A DNA stretch of 64,000 nucleotides from Mycoplasmatota bacterium (lineage in GTDB: Bacteria; Bacillota_I; Bacilli_A; Haloplasmatales; Haloplasmataceae). A program made the position numbers and the translations under genes. The stretch's first letter is position 1. Every line of letters starts with the position of its first letter. The stretch lies in assembly GCA_018394295.1 (NCBI GenBank), contig CP074573.1, positions 1,867,156 to 1,931,155 of the forward strand, in the 5' to 3' direction. The notes beneath the pieces were generated by a model, which saw nothing but the letters and a program-made list of their open reading frames with translations, was not told the origin of the DNA and searched no databases. Shown here piece after piece: positions 55,551-64,000 of this stretch.

Positions 55551-56996
55551 TTAAGATTGATTTCTTTTTCGTTGTTTTTTCTTTCGACTACTAACTCTTA
55601 TAAAGATTGTGATAAAGTCTTTAAAATTAAATGGAATAAGTGGGTATAAATAAGGTTTTCCAAAACTCCTTGTAAAAGCTAAATAAAGAAAATAAAATAT
55701 CGTACTTCCAATGAGTCCCCATAATCCAAAGAAGAATGTGAAGATTATAATAAATATTTTCGATATTTTATTCGCTAGTCCTAATTCATAACTTGGTGTA
55801 GCATATGAACCAATCGCAGCAACTGCCACATATAACACGACTTCAGGTGAAAATAAACCAACTTCAATCGCAATTTGTCCAATTAACACACCCGCTACAA
55901 TTCCTAAGGCATTACTCATAGCTGTTGGGGTATGGATTGCTGCCATTCGTAAAAACTCAATCCCAATTTCACCTGATAGTATTTGGAAAACTATTGGAAT
56001 TGATCCTTCTTCTTTTGGTCCAATAAATTTTAATTCTTTTGGTAATAATTCAGGATGATAGACAACTAACATCCATGTTGGTACTAAAAATAACGACACT
56101 AATATACCACCTGTCCGTGCTAACCTTAAAAAAGTTCCCACAACAGGTGTTTGTCTAAATTCTTCAACATGTTGAAGTTGTTCTAAGAATGTCGTTGGTG
56201 CAATCATCACACTCGGGGATGTATCAACCATTACACCCACTAAACCATCATATAAATGAACTGATAAAATATCAGGTCTTTCAGTATAACGCACTTTAGG
56301 GTATGGATTCCATGTTTGATTAGTAATTAATTCTTCTAGTTGTTTATCAGCCATCACGAGTTCATCAACCTCAATGTTTTGAATTCGCTTACGAATCGTG
56401 TTGACTATTTTATCATCAGTTAAACCATCTATATATAATAAACAAACATCAGTTTTTGATAAAGAACCTACTTTAAATAATTCGGTTCTAAATAATGGAT
56501 CCCTGATTCTTCGTCGAATTAATCCAACATCAGTAATGATATTCTCAGTAAATCCATCTCTACTACCACGAACCACTTTTTCTGTTTCTGGTTCTTGGGG
56601 TTGTCTTCCTGGATAATTCCTAACATCTAAAATAAACCCTTTAGTATTATCTTCTACTAAAATAACGATTAATCCAGATAATATATTAGTAATCATTTCA
56701 TCTAAATCATCACTTATCATTACTTGATGTAATGCAAGATGGTTATCTATGATATCAAAAGCTTGTTTATGCAGATTTACATCATCTTCACCAAGACGTA
56801 ATAGTTCTCTGATAAGTTCTACTATTGTTAAAGTTTCCGTTAAACTATTACAGTAATAAAGCAAAATTTTTATATTTTTTATATAAAATGTACGAACTCC
56901 AACATCAAAACTTACCCCTACTCCAATCATTTTATTTAGATAATCAGAATTTTCATCAAGTTTTCGTGATAATGGATGGGGATTTTTATTACTCAA
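55551..56996 (-). CDS. spoVAF: SpoVAF, GerA-family spore membrane protein
   Basis: 481 residues. Soluble N-terminal domain (about 1-285; DGLTDDKIVNTIRKRI) and a membrane domain with four or five helices (GTFLRLARTGGILVSLFLVP, GIVAGVLIGQIAIEVG) ending in a very basic tail. Relatives of GerAA; SpoVAF modulates germinant receptor and SpoVA channel activity in Bacillus spores. Last gene of the spoVA operon, 19 bases after spoVAE. Confidence 0.93.
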   Translation of the reverse strand: MSNKNPHPLSRKLDENSDYLNKMIGVGVSFDVGVRTFYIKNIKILLYYCNSLTETLTIVELIRELLRLGEDDVNLHKQAFDIIDNHLALHQVMISDDLDEMITNILSGLIVILVEDNTKGFILDVRNYPGRQPQEPETEKVVRGSRDGFTENIITDVGLIRRRIRDPLFRTELFKVGSLSKTDVCLLYIDGLTDDKIVNTIRKRIQNIEVDELVMADKQLEELITNQTWNPYPKVRYTERPDILSVHLYDGLVGVMVDTSPSVMIAPTTFLEQLQHVEEFRQTPVVGTFLRLARTGGILVSLFLVPTWMLVVYHPELLPKELKFIGPKEEGSIPIVFQILSGEIGIEFLRMAAIHTPTAMSNALGIVAGVLIGQIAIEVGLFSPEVVLYVAVAAIGSYATPSYELGLANKISKIFIIIFTFFFGLWGLIGSTIFYFLYLAFTRSFGKPYLYPLIPFNFKDFITIFIRVSSRKKKQRKRNQS

Positions 56997-57014
56997 TGCT
57001 TAACACTCCTTTCT

Positions 57015-57365
57015 TTAACCTCTTGGTTTAAAGATAATTGCGACTAAAAAAGCAAAAATAATGGTAGCTGTAATTCCACTTGCGGTTAAGCTAAACATAC
57101 CCATACCAATCCCGATTACTCCCATTTCTTCTGATGTTTTTAACGCACCATGAAGTAAAGAATGACCAAAACTAGTGATTGGAACTAATGCACCTGCTCC
57201 AGCAAATTTAACTAATTTATCATAAAGGTTAAAGGAATCAAGTATAGCACCCCCAACAACAAACCAGCTGGTCACATGTCCTGGGGTTAACTTAAATATA
57301 TCTACTAATAACTGACCGATAACACAGATAATTCCTGCAACGATAAATGCATTTAAATAAATCAT
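57015..57365 (-). CDS. spoVAE: Stage V sporulation protein AE (SpoVAEb type)
   Basis: 116 residues, four membrane helices; [20 protein letters not shown] and [20 protein letters not shown] are the conserved core. Part of the SpoVA channel that moves dipicolinate into the forespore and out at germination. Overlaps spoVAD by four bases. It is related to SpoVAC (same AGAGAxVPITGF motif). Confidence 0.94.
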   Translation of the reverse strand: MIYLNAFIVAGIICVIGQLLVDIFKLTPGHVTSWFVVGGAILDSFNLYDKLVKFAGAGALVPITSFGHSLLHGALKTSEEMGVIGIGMGMFSLTASGITATIIFAFLVAIIFKPRG

Positions 57366-58372
57366 TTTTCCACCTCATCACATTTTTCAAATGCTACTGC
57401 ATGAGCAATACTAGGAATGGTTTCTTTTTGTAACATCATGACAGGATTTAATAAAGCACCTGTAGCAACTACTAATACTCTTTTTATTTTATTTATTTCT
57501 AATAAATTTTTAATATAACCATAAGTAACAACAGCACAACAAGCACAACCACTTCCTCCAGAAAAAACTGGTTGCTTATCAGTAAAAATTAATTTACCAC
57601 AATCCTCATGAAGTTTATCAATGTTATAACCCTCTTCTCTCATGATATCAAGCAATACTCTTGAACCTACTTTTGATAAATCACCTGTGACAATCATGTC
57701 ATAATAATCAGGAGAGATATTTAATTCTTTTAAATGTCGGATAATCGTATCACTAGCCGCTGGGGCCATCGCACAACCCATATCATTTGGATCATTTTGG
57801 TTGGCATCAATCACACGACCTATCGTTACTGATGAAATTTTTATTGATGATTTCTTATTTGTAACAATAGCAGCACCAGCACCAGTTACAGTATAGGTCA
57901 TGGACTTAGGTTTTTGTCCACCATATTCAGTTGGATATCTAAATTGTCTTTCTGCTGTAGAATTATGAGAACAAGCGGCTGCAACGATATTAGTAAACTC
58001 TTTACTATTAATGAGTAATGATGCAGTGAGAAGGGTTTGCATAGAGGTTGAACAAGCGCCATACATTCCTAAAAATGGAATATCAAAATCACGCATAACG
58101 TAATTACTTATAACATTTTGATTTATTAAATCACCAGCAATCGCTAAATCAATATTTTCATTATCTAATCCTGAACTAACAATCGCAATGGTTATGGCAT
58201 CACTTAACAAACGCTCCTCAGCGTTTTCCCAATTTTTTTCACCACAATAATTATCTTTATAATCTCTGTCGAAGTATTCACCAAGTGGTCCCTCCTTTTC
58301 TAAAGGTCCAACTGATGTTCCTGTTCCTTTCAAATAAACGGTATCATTAAAAACAACTGTCGCTTTCTTCAT
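57362..58372 (-). CDS. spoVAD: Stage V sporulation protein AD
   Basis: 336 residues, thiolase/ketosynthase-like fold: [20 protein letters not shown] with the Cys, and [16 protein letters not shown]. SpoVAD binds dipicolinic acid and does not act as an enzyme in Bacillus. Lies between spoVAC and spoVAE, as expected. Confidence 0.95.
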   Translation of the reverse strand: MKKATVVFNDTVYLKGTGTSVGPLEKEGPLGEYFDRDYKDNYCGEKNWENAEERLLSDAITIAIVSSGLDNENIDLAIAGDLINQNVISNYVMRDFDIPFLGMYGACSTSMQTLLTASLLINSKEFTNIVAAACSHNSTAERQFRYPTEYGGQKPKSMTYTVTGAGAAIVTNKKSSIKISSVTIGRVIDANQNDPNDMGCAMAPAASDTIIRHLKELNISPDYYDMIVTGDLSKVGSRVLLDIMREEGYNIDKLHEDCGKLIFTDKQPVFSGGSGCACCAVVTYGYIKNLLEINKIKRVLVVATGALLNPVMMLQKETIPSIAHAVAFEKCDEVEK

Positions 58373-58384
58373 TTCAACACCACC

Positions 58385-58822
58385 TTATGACTGAAAAAAT
58401 ATAAATCGAATAATTCCTAATATATACGCTGAAACAACGCCAAACACAATGACACTACCAGCTAATTTGAACATGTTAGCACCAATTCCTAAAGTGATAC
58501 CTTCACTTCTACCTTCTAACGCAGCACTTGTCATTGAATTAGCAAATCCTGTAATTGGAACAAAGGCACCAGCACCAGCAAATTGTCCTAAATAATCATA
58601 TATTCCAAAGCCAGTAGACAATGCGGTTAATAAAATTAGCGTTACAAGCATTAAAGAATTCGCGTTTGTCTTTTCAATATTAAATACATTCGTATATAAA
58701 TCAGCTAATCCTTGTCCAAAGACGCCAATACTTCCTCCTACAATGAATGCAATGAAACAATTTTTAAAATAATTAGGTTTAGCAACATTTTTATTTATTA
58801 TTTTGGAATAATCTTTTTTCAC
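58385..58822 (-). CDS. spoVAC: Stage V sporulation protein AC
   Basis: 145 residues from GTG 58822; GAGGAGG lies seven bases upstream, inside the frame that starts at 58837. Four membrane helices with FAGAGAFVPITGFANSMTSA and LGIGANMFKLAGSVIVFGV. In Bacillus it acts as a mechanosensitive channel for dipicolinate release. The operon has no spoVAA, spoVAB or spoVAEa, which matches the minimal C-D-E set of many Clostridia and other spore formers. Confidence 0.94.
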   Translation of the reverse strand: MKKDYSKIINKNVAKPNYFKNCFIAFIVGGSIGVFGQGLADLYTNVFNIEKTNANSLMLVTLILLTALSTGFGIYDYLGQFAGAGAFVPITGFANSMTSAALEGRSEGITLGIGANMFKLAGSVIVFGVVSAYILGIIRFIFFQS

Positions 58823-58850
58823 AAAATTCCTCCTCAAGATAATCTATTAA

Positions 58851-58880
58851 TAATATTTGTCAAATCTTGAATTTTATGAA
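58851..58880 (-). promoter_or_regulatory. Candidate sigma-G/F promoter of the spoVA operon
   Basis: Minus strand TTCATA, 17 bases, AATATTA, resembling the forespore sigma-G consensus (TGMATA / CATAHTA), about 29 bases before the spoVAC start. Placed just after the sigF terminator. Confidence 0.4.
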
Positions 58881-58881
58881 A

Positions 58882-58930
58882 ATAAAACACCATCTTTTGT
58901 CGTATTCTATCGACAAAGATAGTGTTTTAT
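58882..58930 (-). terminator. Terminator of the spoIIA operon
   Basis: Long stem AAAACACTATCTTTGTCG / CGACAAAAGATGGTGTTTT with T-rich end, starting within the sigF stop codon. It separates spoIIA from spoVA transcription. Confidence 0.9.
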
Positions 58931-59595
58931 TTAATCATATAATATTTTTTAAATTCTTCTGTAATCTTCTTTTCTAACCTAGATACTTTTGATTGTGAAA
59001 TTTTTAATTGCGCAGCAATTTCATTTTGATTAAAACCATAATAAAACCGGTAAAACATTAGTTTTTTTTCTATTTTAGAAAACTGTTTGATAATATCTTT
59101 AATTTCTAATGAACTTTTATCAATATCATAACGATTATCAACGGTTTTCATATCGATTAATGAAACACGATTATCATCATATATTGAACTTTCTAAAGAT
59201 AATGCTTTATTATTATGATTATAAGACATAACAACATCTTCATAGGGTAAATCTAATTTCCTCGCAATATCATTAATTGATAAGTTACCATCTATTTCAA
59301 TTACTTGATTGATTTTTCTTTGCATTGATAATATTTTTTTACTTACTTTAATGTGATTTTTATTTCGAAGATAGTTTTTAATTTCACCTAAAATATAGGG
59401 AACCGCAAATGTAGAAAAGGCATTTCCTCTTGATACATCAAATTTTTTCGCTGCCATAATTAAACCAATACAACCCGATTGAAATAAGTCATCTTTTTCT
59501 TCTTTTAAATAATGAAATTTGTTAACGATAGACCATACTAATTTATAATTGTCTTCTATTAACTTATTTTCATTATGTAAATTTTTATTAGGCAT
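58927..59595 (-). CDS. sigF: Forespore sigma factor F
   Basis: 222 residues from ATG 59595, which overlaps the spoIIAB end by eight bases; the start at 59676 would lie deep in spoIIAB. Region 2 has DDLFQSGCIGLIMAAKKFD and STFAVPYILGEIKNYLR (-10 recognition), region 3 KILSMQRKINQ, region 4 FYYGFNQNEIAAQLKISQSK. It directs early forespore transcription and is held by SpoIIAB. No own ribosome binding site, so translation is coupled. Confidence 0.95.
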   Translation of the reverse strand: MPNKNLHNENKLIEDNYKLVWSIVNKFHYLKEEKDDLFQSGCIGLIMAAKKFDVSRGNAFSTFAVPYILGEIKNYLRNKNHIKVSKKILSMQRKINQVIEIDGNLSINDIARKLDLPYEDVVMSYNHNNKALSLESSIYDDNRVSLIDMKTVDNRYDIDKSSLEIKDIIKQFSKIEKKLMFYRFYYGFNQNEIAAQLKISQSKVSRLEKKITEEFKKYYMIK

Positions 59596-60037
59596 ATTGT
59601 TCTTGTGGATAGGTGATTGTTTTTTTGATTTTGATAATAGTTCCTTCACCAACTTTTGAACTAATGTAAAATTCATCAGCGAAGATTTCCATTATCGTAA
59701 GACCCATTCCAGATCGTTCTTCTTCTGGCTTAGATGTATAAAATAATTCTTTAGCTTTTGTCAAGTCCTCTATACCTTTTCCATAATCAATCACGGTTAA
59801 TGTGATTTCATTTTGATAATTTTCAATAATCAATTTAATTTTACCACCTTTATTTTCATAAGCATGAATAACACTATTTGTTACTGCTTCTGATACAATG
59901 GTTTTTAATTCATTTAATTGATCAATCGTTGGATCTAACGGCATAATAAATCCTGCAACCACTATTCTCGCAAACGCCTCGTTTTCACTGGTTGCTTCAA
60001 ATACAATCTCAGCATAATTATCTCTTTTTAGTTTCAT
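59588..60037 (-). CDS. spoIIAB: Anti-sigma-F factor / serine kinase SpoIIAB
   Basis: 149 residues. GHKL ATPase: N-box KTIVSEAVTNSVIHAYEN (about 46-63), G1 DYGKGIEDL, G2 ERSGMGLTIMEIF. It binds sigma-F with ATP and phosphorylates SpoIIAA on serine. Starts at the base after the spoIIAA stop. Confidence 0.96.
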   Translation of the reverse strand: MKLKRDNYAEIVFEATSENEAFARIVVAGFIMPLDPTIDQLNELKTIVSEAVTNSVIHAYENKGGKIKLIIENYQNEITLTVIDYGKGIEDLTKAKELFYTSKPEEERSGMGLTIMEIFADEFYISSKVGEGTIIKIKKTITYPQEQYA

Positions 60038-60388
60038 TTAAGCCACCCCCAAATAGTTTGAAGCTTGTTCTTCATCTTTCGTTATTACTAAAATTTTGTA
60101 TAATCCTGATAATTTAATAATCTTTTCAATCATTGTATTCAACTCACAGACTATTAAACTACCTCTATTTCGTTTCACCTGATGATACCTACCTAACATG
60201 ACACCAATTCCACTACTATCCATAAATGCTAAATTCTTCAGATTAAATATCATATTAGTAATTTCATATTTGTCCATTAAAGAATTTATTCTCTCACGTA
60301 ATTGAAAAGATGTATGATGATCAAGTTCCCCAGACAATCTCACAAATAGTGTATCAGCCTTTATAAACAAATGAACTGATAAACCCAT
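60038..60388 (-). CDS. spoIIAA: Anti-anti-sigma factor SpoIIAA
   Basis: 116 residues from ATG 60388 behind AAGGAG; the GTG nine bases earlier overlaps the site. STAS domain with the phosphorylation loop FMDSSGIGVMLGRY (about 54-67), the first or second Ser being the phospho-site. Unphosphorylated protein frees sigma-F. First gene of spoIIAA-spoIIAB-sigF. Confidence 0.95.
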   Translation of the reverse strand: MGLSVHLFIKADTLFVRLSGELDHHTSFQLRERINSLMDKYEITNMIFNLKNLAFMDSSGIGVMLGRYHQVKRNRGSLIVCELNTMIEKIIKLSGLYKILVITKDEEQASNYLGVA

Positions 60389-60658
60389 ACCTCTCACTCC
60401 TTAAATTTTTCTAATTCAAATTTAACATATTTTATCTATTGGTTATACCAATTCGACATTAATAGATAAAAAAAGAAATAAGAATTTGTCTATATACCTA
60501 ACTTATTAAATCAGAAAAGGTTACTTATTGTATAATGATAGATAATAATGATTTAAAAAGTCTAATAATTGTACACTTAAGCATATGCATTATATCCTAT
60601 AATGAATTAAATATTTGTTTATTCATGTCGAAATAAAAAAAGTGAATAAAAATAATTT

Positions 60659-61333
60659 TTAATCACTTTCAACTTTTAACCCATTTAAATAACTATATAA
60701 TTCTTTAAAGTCACCTTTTAAAGGTGCGCATTGATTATCTTCATTTACATAATACGCCTGATCTTCACTAAACATTTTAATACTACCTATCTCTTCACCA
60801 TTAGTATTTTTAAATATTATAGAAACATATTTAGGTGGCTCGTATTCATATTTATTATTTAAGCCTCCCAGATAACGTTTCCTTGGGTAACTAGTAAACA
60901 TCTTGTAATATCCTATATCTAGGTCTTTAGTTAACGTTTTAATTTCATTTAATTGACTTTCTTCTAATGGTACTGTATTCGTTTCATATAAATCAAAAAA
61001 TAATAATTTCCCATGATATTCTAGTTCAGCAGAAGGAATATCACTAATAATAATACTTAAATTTCTTTCTTCAGGAATTGTTTTCTCCCAAACGTTATAA
61101 CCAATGTCTAGACATAATACAGAAACAAACAGAATAGAGAAACACCCGATAAACCGATGATACTTTATATTAAAAGTAGAATCAATCTTGTAAATTCTTT
61201 TGTAAAAAAAGCGAAGGAAGCGATACTTACAAGCAAAATGAAAAAACTTTTTTGGTATAAGAATTTCTATTAAACCAAACAAAAAACCAATAAGGAAAAT
61301 AACCCCTAAGCTAATTAATAAAAATAATCCCAT
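60659..61333 (-). CDS. Hypothetical membrane protein
   Basis: 224 residues. Helices at about 3-26 and 60-80, with a basic cytoplasmic loop (CKYRFLRFFYKRIYKID) between and a soluble C-terminal domain (about 90-220) of alternating strands. No family recognised. Between the ABC exporter genes and spoIIA, about 70 bases after the exporter operon, same strand. Confidence 0.65.
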   Translation of the reverse strand: MGLFLLISLGVIFLIGFLFGLIEILIPKKFFHFACKYRFLRFFYKRIYKIDSTFNIKYHRFIGCFSILFVSVLCLDIGYNVWEKTIPEERNLSIIISDIPSAELEYHGKLLFFDLYETNTVPLEESQLNEIKTLTKDLDIGYYKMFTSYPRKRYLGGLNNKYEYEPPKYVSIIFKNTNGEEIGSIKMFSEDQAYYVNEDNQCAPLKGDFKELYSYLNGLKVESD

Positions 61334-61403
61334 AAAATCACCCTTTACATCTTTATATATTTATTATATCACTTAAATATTTAGATTTAAAGACTATAGT
61401 AAT

Positions 61404-62180
61404 TTAATAGGCATCTAATGTTCCATAAACTCTTGCAATTCTTTCGATAAATTTATAAAAACATAAAGCAATAATAATATAGCTACACCCTAATAATAAT
61501 TCTTCTATTAATAACCAGGTAACATTTGTGTTACCTACCAATAATAATTTAGATGCTTCTACACTTCTTGTTAAAGGAATGATTTGCGATAGGTGATTTA
61601 GCCATATAGGTAAGCTTTCTCTTGGGATATTAGCACCTGATAATATGAGCATTAATGAATAACAAATATTCGTAAGCATATAAATTTCTCTTGTGATAAG
61701 TGCAAATATACCTATTAACACACCTAAACTCATGACAGAAAAAACACCAATAATAATTGTTAAAATAAACAAAGGGAAGTTAATTGAGGAGAGGTTGACA
61801 TTAAATAGAAGTACACCAATTAATAACCCTGAAATGACTGATAAAAACCCATCCGCAATATGCATTAATGTTCTCCCAATAAAAATTGAAAATTTATTCA
61901 TAGGAGATGACATGACAACCTTTAATGTGCCCATATATCGATCACTGATAAAAGTCATTGAAACACCAAAGAAAGCATTAAATGATGCTAATATTAACGC
62001 ATTCCCTATTACCCATTGAGTAACATCATTTGCATGGTAAGCAAATTTTGCGGTTAAGACAAAGAATACCAACTGTAAAATGGGCATTAATGTTTTTACA
62101 AAGATATAGTTTTCAAGAGTTAGCATTCCAAATAATGATTTATAAGACATAATTGCTTGATTAAAAAATCTTCTGACCAT
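61404..62180 (-). CDS. ABC-2 type exporter permease
   Basis: 258 residues, six membrane helices. ABC-2 signature region: SDRYMGTLKVVMSSPMNKFS (about 80-99) and LSGANIPRESLPIWLNHLSQ. Homologous to the neighbour 62180-62962; the two probably form a heterodimer with the ATPase at 62955. Its start overlaps the neighbour's stop by a single base. The substrate is unknown: drug, lipid or peptide. Confidence 0.85.
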   Translation of the reverse strand: MVRRFFNQAIMSYKSLFGMLTLENYIFVKTLMPILQLVFFVLTAKFAYHANDVTQWVIGNALILASFNAFFGVSMTFISDRYMGTLKVVMSSPMNKFSIFIGRTLMHIADGFLSVISGLLIGVLLFNVNLSSINFPLFILTIIIGVFSVMSLGVLIGIFALITREIYMLTNICYSLMLILSGANIPRESLPIWLNHLSQIIPLTRSVEASKLLLVGNTNVTWLLIEELLLGCSYIIIALCFYKFIERIARVYGTLDAY

Positions 62181-62962
62181 TATACTACCTCCAATGTCGC
62201 TTCTTTTCGTGTTTTCCGATCGATTAATTTAAAGAAAAAAATTGATATAATCAAATAAACACTCGTTAGTAATGATAATATTCCTAATTTTATATAGAAA
62301 TCATGATAATTTGTTATTCCAGAGGTTGAAATACTCAGTAATTCTTTAGCCCAAGTTGGCGTTAGTAGATAAGAAAATACTTTTATATATTTTGGCAAGA
62401 TATCAATAGGAAAAACCAATCCACATAATATATATATTGGATAATCTAAGGCGTTCATAAATACATTTGCTTGTCTTGATAATGTTAAAAGAGTTGCCAG
62501 TAACATAGATATCGCAATAAAGGAAAGGATCGTAATGAGCATTGTAATAATGAAACATAAGACATTTTCTACATGGAATTTAACATTAAATACTAATATT
62601 AAAAATAAAGTACTATATACCATAGAAAAAAGACCTAATAATACATTTCCAAATATCTTACCACTTATAATTACTATAAATTTTACTGGTGAACAACTAA
62701 TTATAGATAACGTCCCCATCCATCTTTCCCTGGCAATATCGCTTGCTGAAGAATAAACAATAGTTCCCCATATTGTTATTAAGCCTGTTCCATAGATAAT
62801 GTGGCCAATAATATTATCAACATTAGAATTTCTAAACATAAGATACATTATTGTACCAAATACAAGTGGTTGGACAAACATCATAAAACGAAACATATTT
62901 CTTGAATAGGTTTGTCTGATATGCAGGGTTGAACTTGATAAAAATGCTTTTAAATTACCCAT
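62180..62962 (-). CDS. ABC-2 type exporter permease
   Basis: 260 residues, six membrane helices; ARERWMGTLSIISCSPVKFI and LCGLVFPIDILPKYIKVFSY are the conserved ABC-2 segments. Overlaps the ATPase gene by eight bases and the second permease by one, so the three are one translationally coupled operon. Confidence 0.85.
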   Translation of the reverse strand: MGNLKAFLSSSTLHIRQTYSRNMFRFMMFVQPLVFGTIMYLMFRNSNVDNIIGHIIYGTGLITIWGTIVYSSASDIARERWMGTLSIISCSPVKFIVIISGKIFGNVLLGLFSMVYSTLFLILVFNVKFHVENVLCFIITMLITILSFIAISMLLATLLTLSRQANVFMNALDYPIYILCGLVFPIDILPKYIKVFSYLLTPTWAKELLSISTSGITNYHDFYIKLGILSLLTSVYLIISIFFFKLIDRKTRKEATLEVV

Positions 62963-63923
62963 TCACATCACCCAAAGTTTTAATATATGCATCCTCTAAC
63001 GTTAATTGTCTTGTATTCATATTCACTATTTGTTCCTCTTTAAATATTTCAGCAAACTTATTCATTATTGGGAAGATATTTTTGGTTTCAATACAAACAT
63101 TTGTAATATAATCCTTTTTCGTCACGTTTATATTTTTAAACATAGATTTAACTAATTCTTGTTGTTCAACACTTACTTCAATTAAATTAAAGGTTAGTTT
63201 CTTCATATCATCAATACTACTTTTAATATCATCAGGACTACCTATTCTAAGAATTTCACCATTATTTATGAAAGCAATTCTATCACACAAGTCATCTGCT
63301 TCTTGCATGTAATGGGTTGTGATTAATATCGTTTTCCCTTCATTTTTTAACTTCAATAATAATGCTCGTAAATCCTTTGCCGCTACTGGGTCAAGTCCAA
63401 TTGTTGGTTCGTCTAAAAAAAGAATTTCAGGATCATTTATTAAACCTCTTGCTATTTGTAAACGTTGCTTCATTCCTTTAGAATAGGTTTCTACTTTTTC
63501 ATCAGCTCTATCGCTAAGATTCACTAGTTTTAACAAGTTCTCAATTCTTTTTTCCTGTACACTTTTTTTGATTTTATGTAAATCTGAGAAATATCTTAAA
63601 TTATCTCTTGCACTTAAACGCCAATATAAACTTCTTTCTCCTCCAAAGATAAAGTTAATCTTTTTCCTTATTTTAGTTTCTTCACTATCTACATTAAATC
63701 CTAAAACATAACCTTCCCCACTGCTAGGTAATAACAGTGTTGTTAATATTTTTATTGTTGTGGTTTTTCCTGCCCCATTAGGGCCTAATAGTCCAAAAAT
63801 CTCGCCCTTTTTTATCTCAAAATTAATTCCTTTTAGTGCTTCAGTTATTACCTTTTTTCGTCTAAATATTCCCTTATGAGATTTAAAGTTTCTTGTTAAA
63901 TCCTTCACTTCAACTACATTCAT
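62955..63923 (-). CDS. ABC exporter ATP-binding protein (DrrA/CcmA type)
   Basis: 322 residues. Walker A LLGPNGAGKTTTIKIL (about 45-60), ABC signature YSKGMKQRLQIARGL, Walker B EILFLDEPTIGLDP, H-loop ITTHYMQEADDLCDRI, and the C-terminal extension (to 322) usual in DrrA-type exporters. GGAGG before ATG. First gene of the exporter operon, preceded by a palindrome. Confidence 0.92.
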   Translation of the reverse strand: MNVVEVKDLTRNFKSHKGIFRRKKVITEALKGINFEIKKGEIFGLLGPNGAGKTTTIKILTTLLLPSSGEGYVLGFNVDSEETKIRKKINFIFGGERSLYWRLSARDNLRYFSDLHKIKKSVQEKRIENLLKLVNLSDRADEKVETYSKGMKQRLQIARGLINDPEILFLDEPTIGLDPVAAKDLRALLLKLKNEGKTILITTHYMQEADDLCDRIAFINNGEILRIGSPDDIKSSIDDMKKLTFNLIEVSVEQQELVKSMFKNINVTKKDYITNVCIETKNIFPIMNKFAEIFKEEQIVNMNTRQLTLEDAYIKTLGDVNG

Positions 63924-63942
63924 CTATTAGCCTCCTTTATAT

Positions 63943-63960
63943 ATTAGATGTATATCTAAT
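63943..63960. promoter_or_regulatory. Palindromic operator candidate upstream of the ABC exporter
   Basis: ATTAGAT-GTAT-ATCTAAT, a perfect 7-4-7 inverted repeat followed by a further TTAGAT, 20 bases upstream of the start codon. Suits a TetR/MarR/PadR-type repressor; the regulator is not in the window. Confidence 0.5.
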
Positions 63961-64000
63961 TAGATGATTATATAATATATAATCTTTAGCTATAAGTCAA

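Noticed and set aside
60389-60560. Sigma-H promoter for spoIIA
   Set aside because: GAAT-type -10 elements exist upstream (for example GTCGAATT), but no AGGA-type -35 lies at the right distance, so I do not annotate it.

Overview
The window is low-GC DNA from a spore-forming member of the Bacillota. It carries spoIIAA-spoIIAB-sigF, spoVAC-VAD-VAE-VAF, spoIVA, spoVIF, spmA/spmB and a sporulation-type dacB. Gene order follows the Bacillus-type chromosome (scpA-scpB-dacB-spmA-spmB-rluB; cmk/S1-der-gpsA-spoVIF-spoIVA-hup; aroC-aroB-aroA; dapB-cca; dnaD-nth; folC; radC). The extreme AT content, the fused cmk-S1 gene and the BspA-like leucine-rich lipoproteins suggest a deep-branching Bacilli lineage (Turicibacter/Haloplasma/Erysipelotrichia-like). 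That placement is inference. Stop-codon use looks standard (TGA is a stop, TGG encodes Trp).

Layout. Bases 1-3098 hold the 3' part of a large secreted cell-wall amidase. About 3150-28690 is an accessory region: IS21, IS6, two IS3-type, two IS1182 and one ISL3 element; a decayed homing endonuclease; an AraC/GyrI regulator; three paralogous LRR lipoproteins; small membrane proteins; a Cass2/GyrI-like protein; and a DmpA-type peptidase. About 28690-64000 is conserved core chromosome, almost all on the minus strand: radC, SPOR protein, folC, nth, dnaD, cca, dapB, aroA/B/C, hup, spoIVA, spoVIF, gpsA, der, cmk-S1, hppA (plus strand), rluB, spmB/A, dacB, scpB/A, spoVAF/E/D/C, sigF, spoIIAB, spoIIAA and a three-gene ABC exporter.

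Main observation. The accessory region is punctuated by truncated copies of the 3' end of radC (about 26628-26874, 19305-19528, 18659-18698, 15657-15822 and a split copy at 12150-12280 plus 10284-10370). All have the orientation of the complete radC at 28687-29370. The longer copies begin at the same radC codons (VHPRE) after a shared non-radC leader containing CTATA..GTATTGTCA; where visible, a hairpin terminator lies just before the leader. Cargo genes, mostly minus-strand, lie between the copies. The best-preserved copy is next to intact radC and the most decayed is farthest. This fits repeated site-specific insertion into radC: each insert would restore the gene with its own 3' end and push the old 3' end downstream, building a cassette-like array. 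No recombinase gene is visible, so the mechanism is open.

Insertion sequences show fine structure. Two base-identical IS1182 copies have distinct 8-bp target duplications and the same A7-linked frame change separating the DD and E parts of the transposase. One copy splits a 306-aa membrane-protein gene that can be rebuilt exactly. The other sits in a terminator loop and is itself interrupted by an intact ISL3 element.
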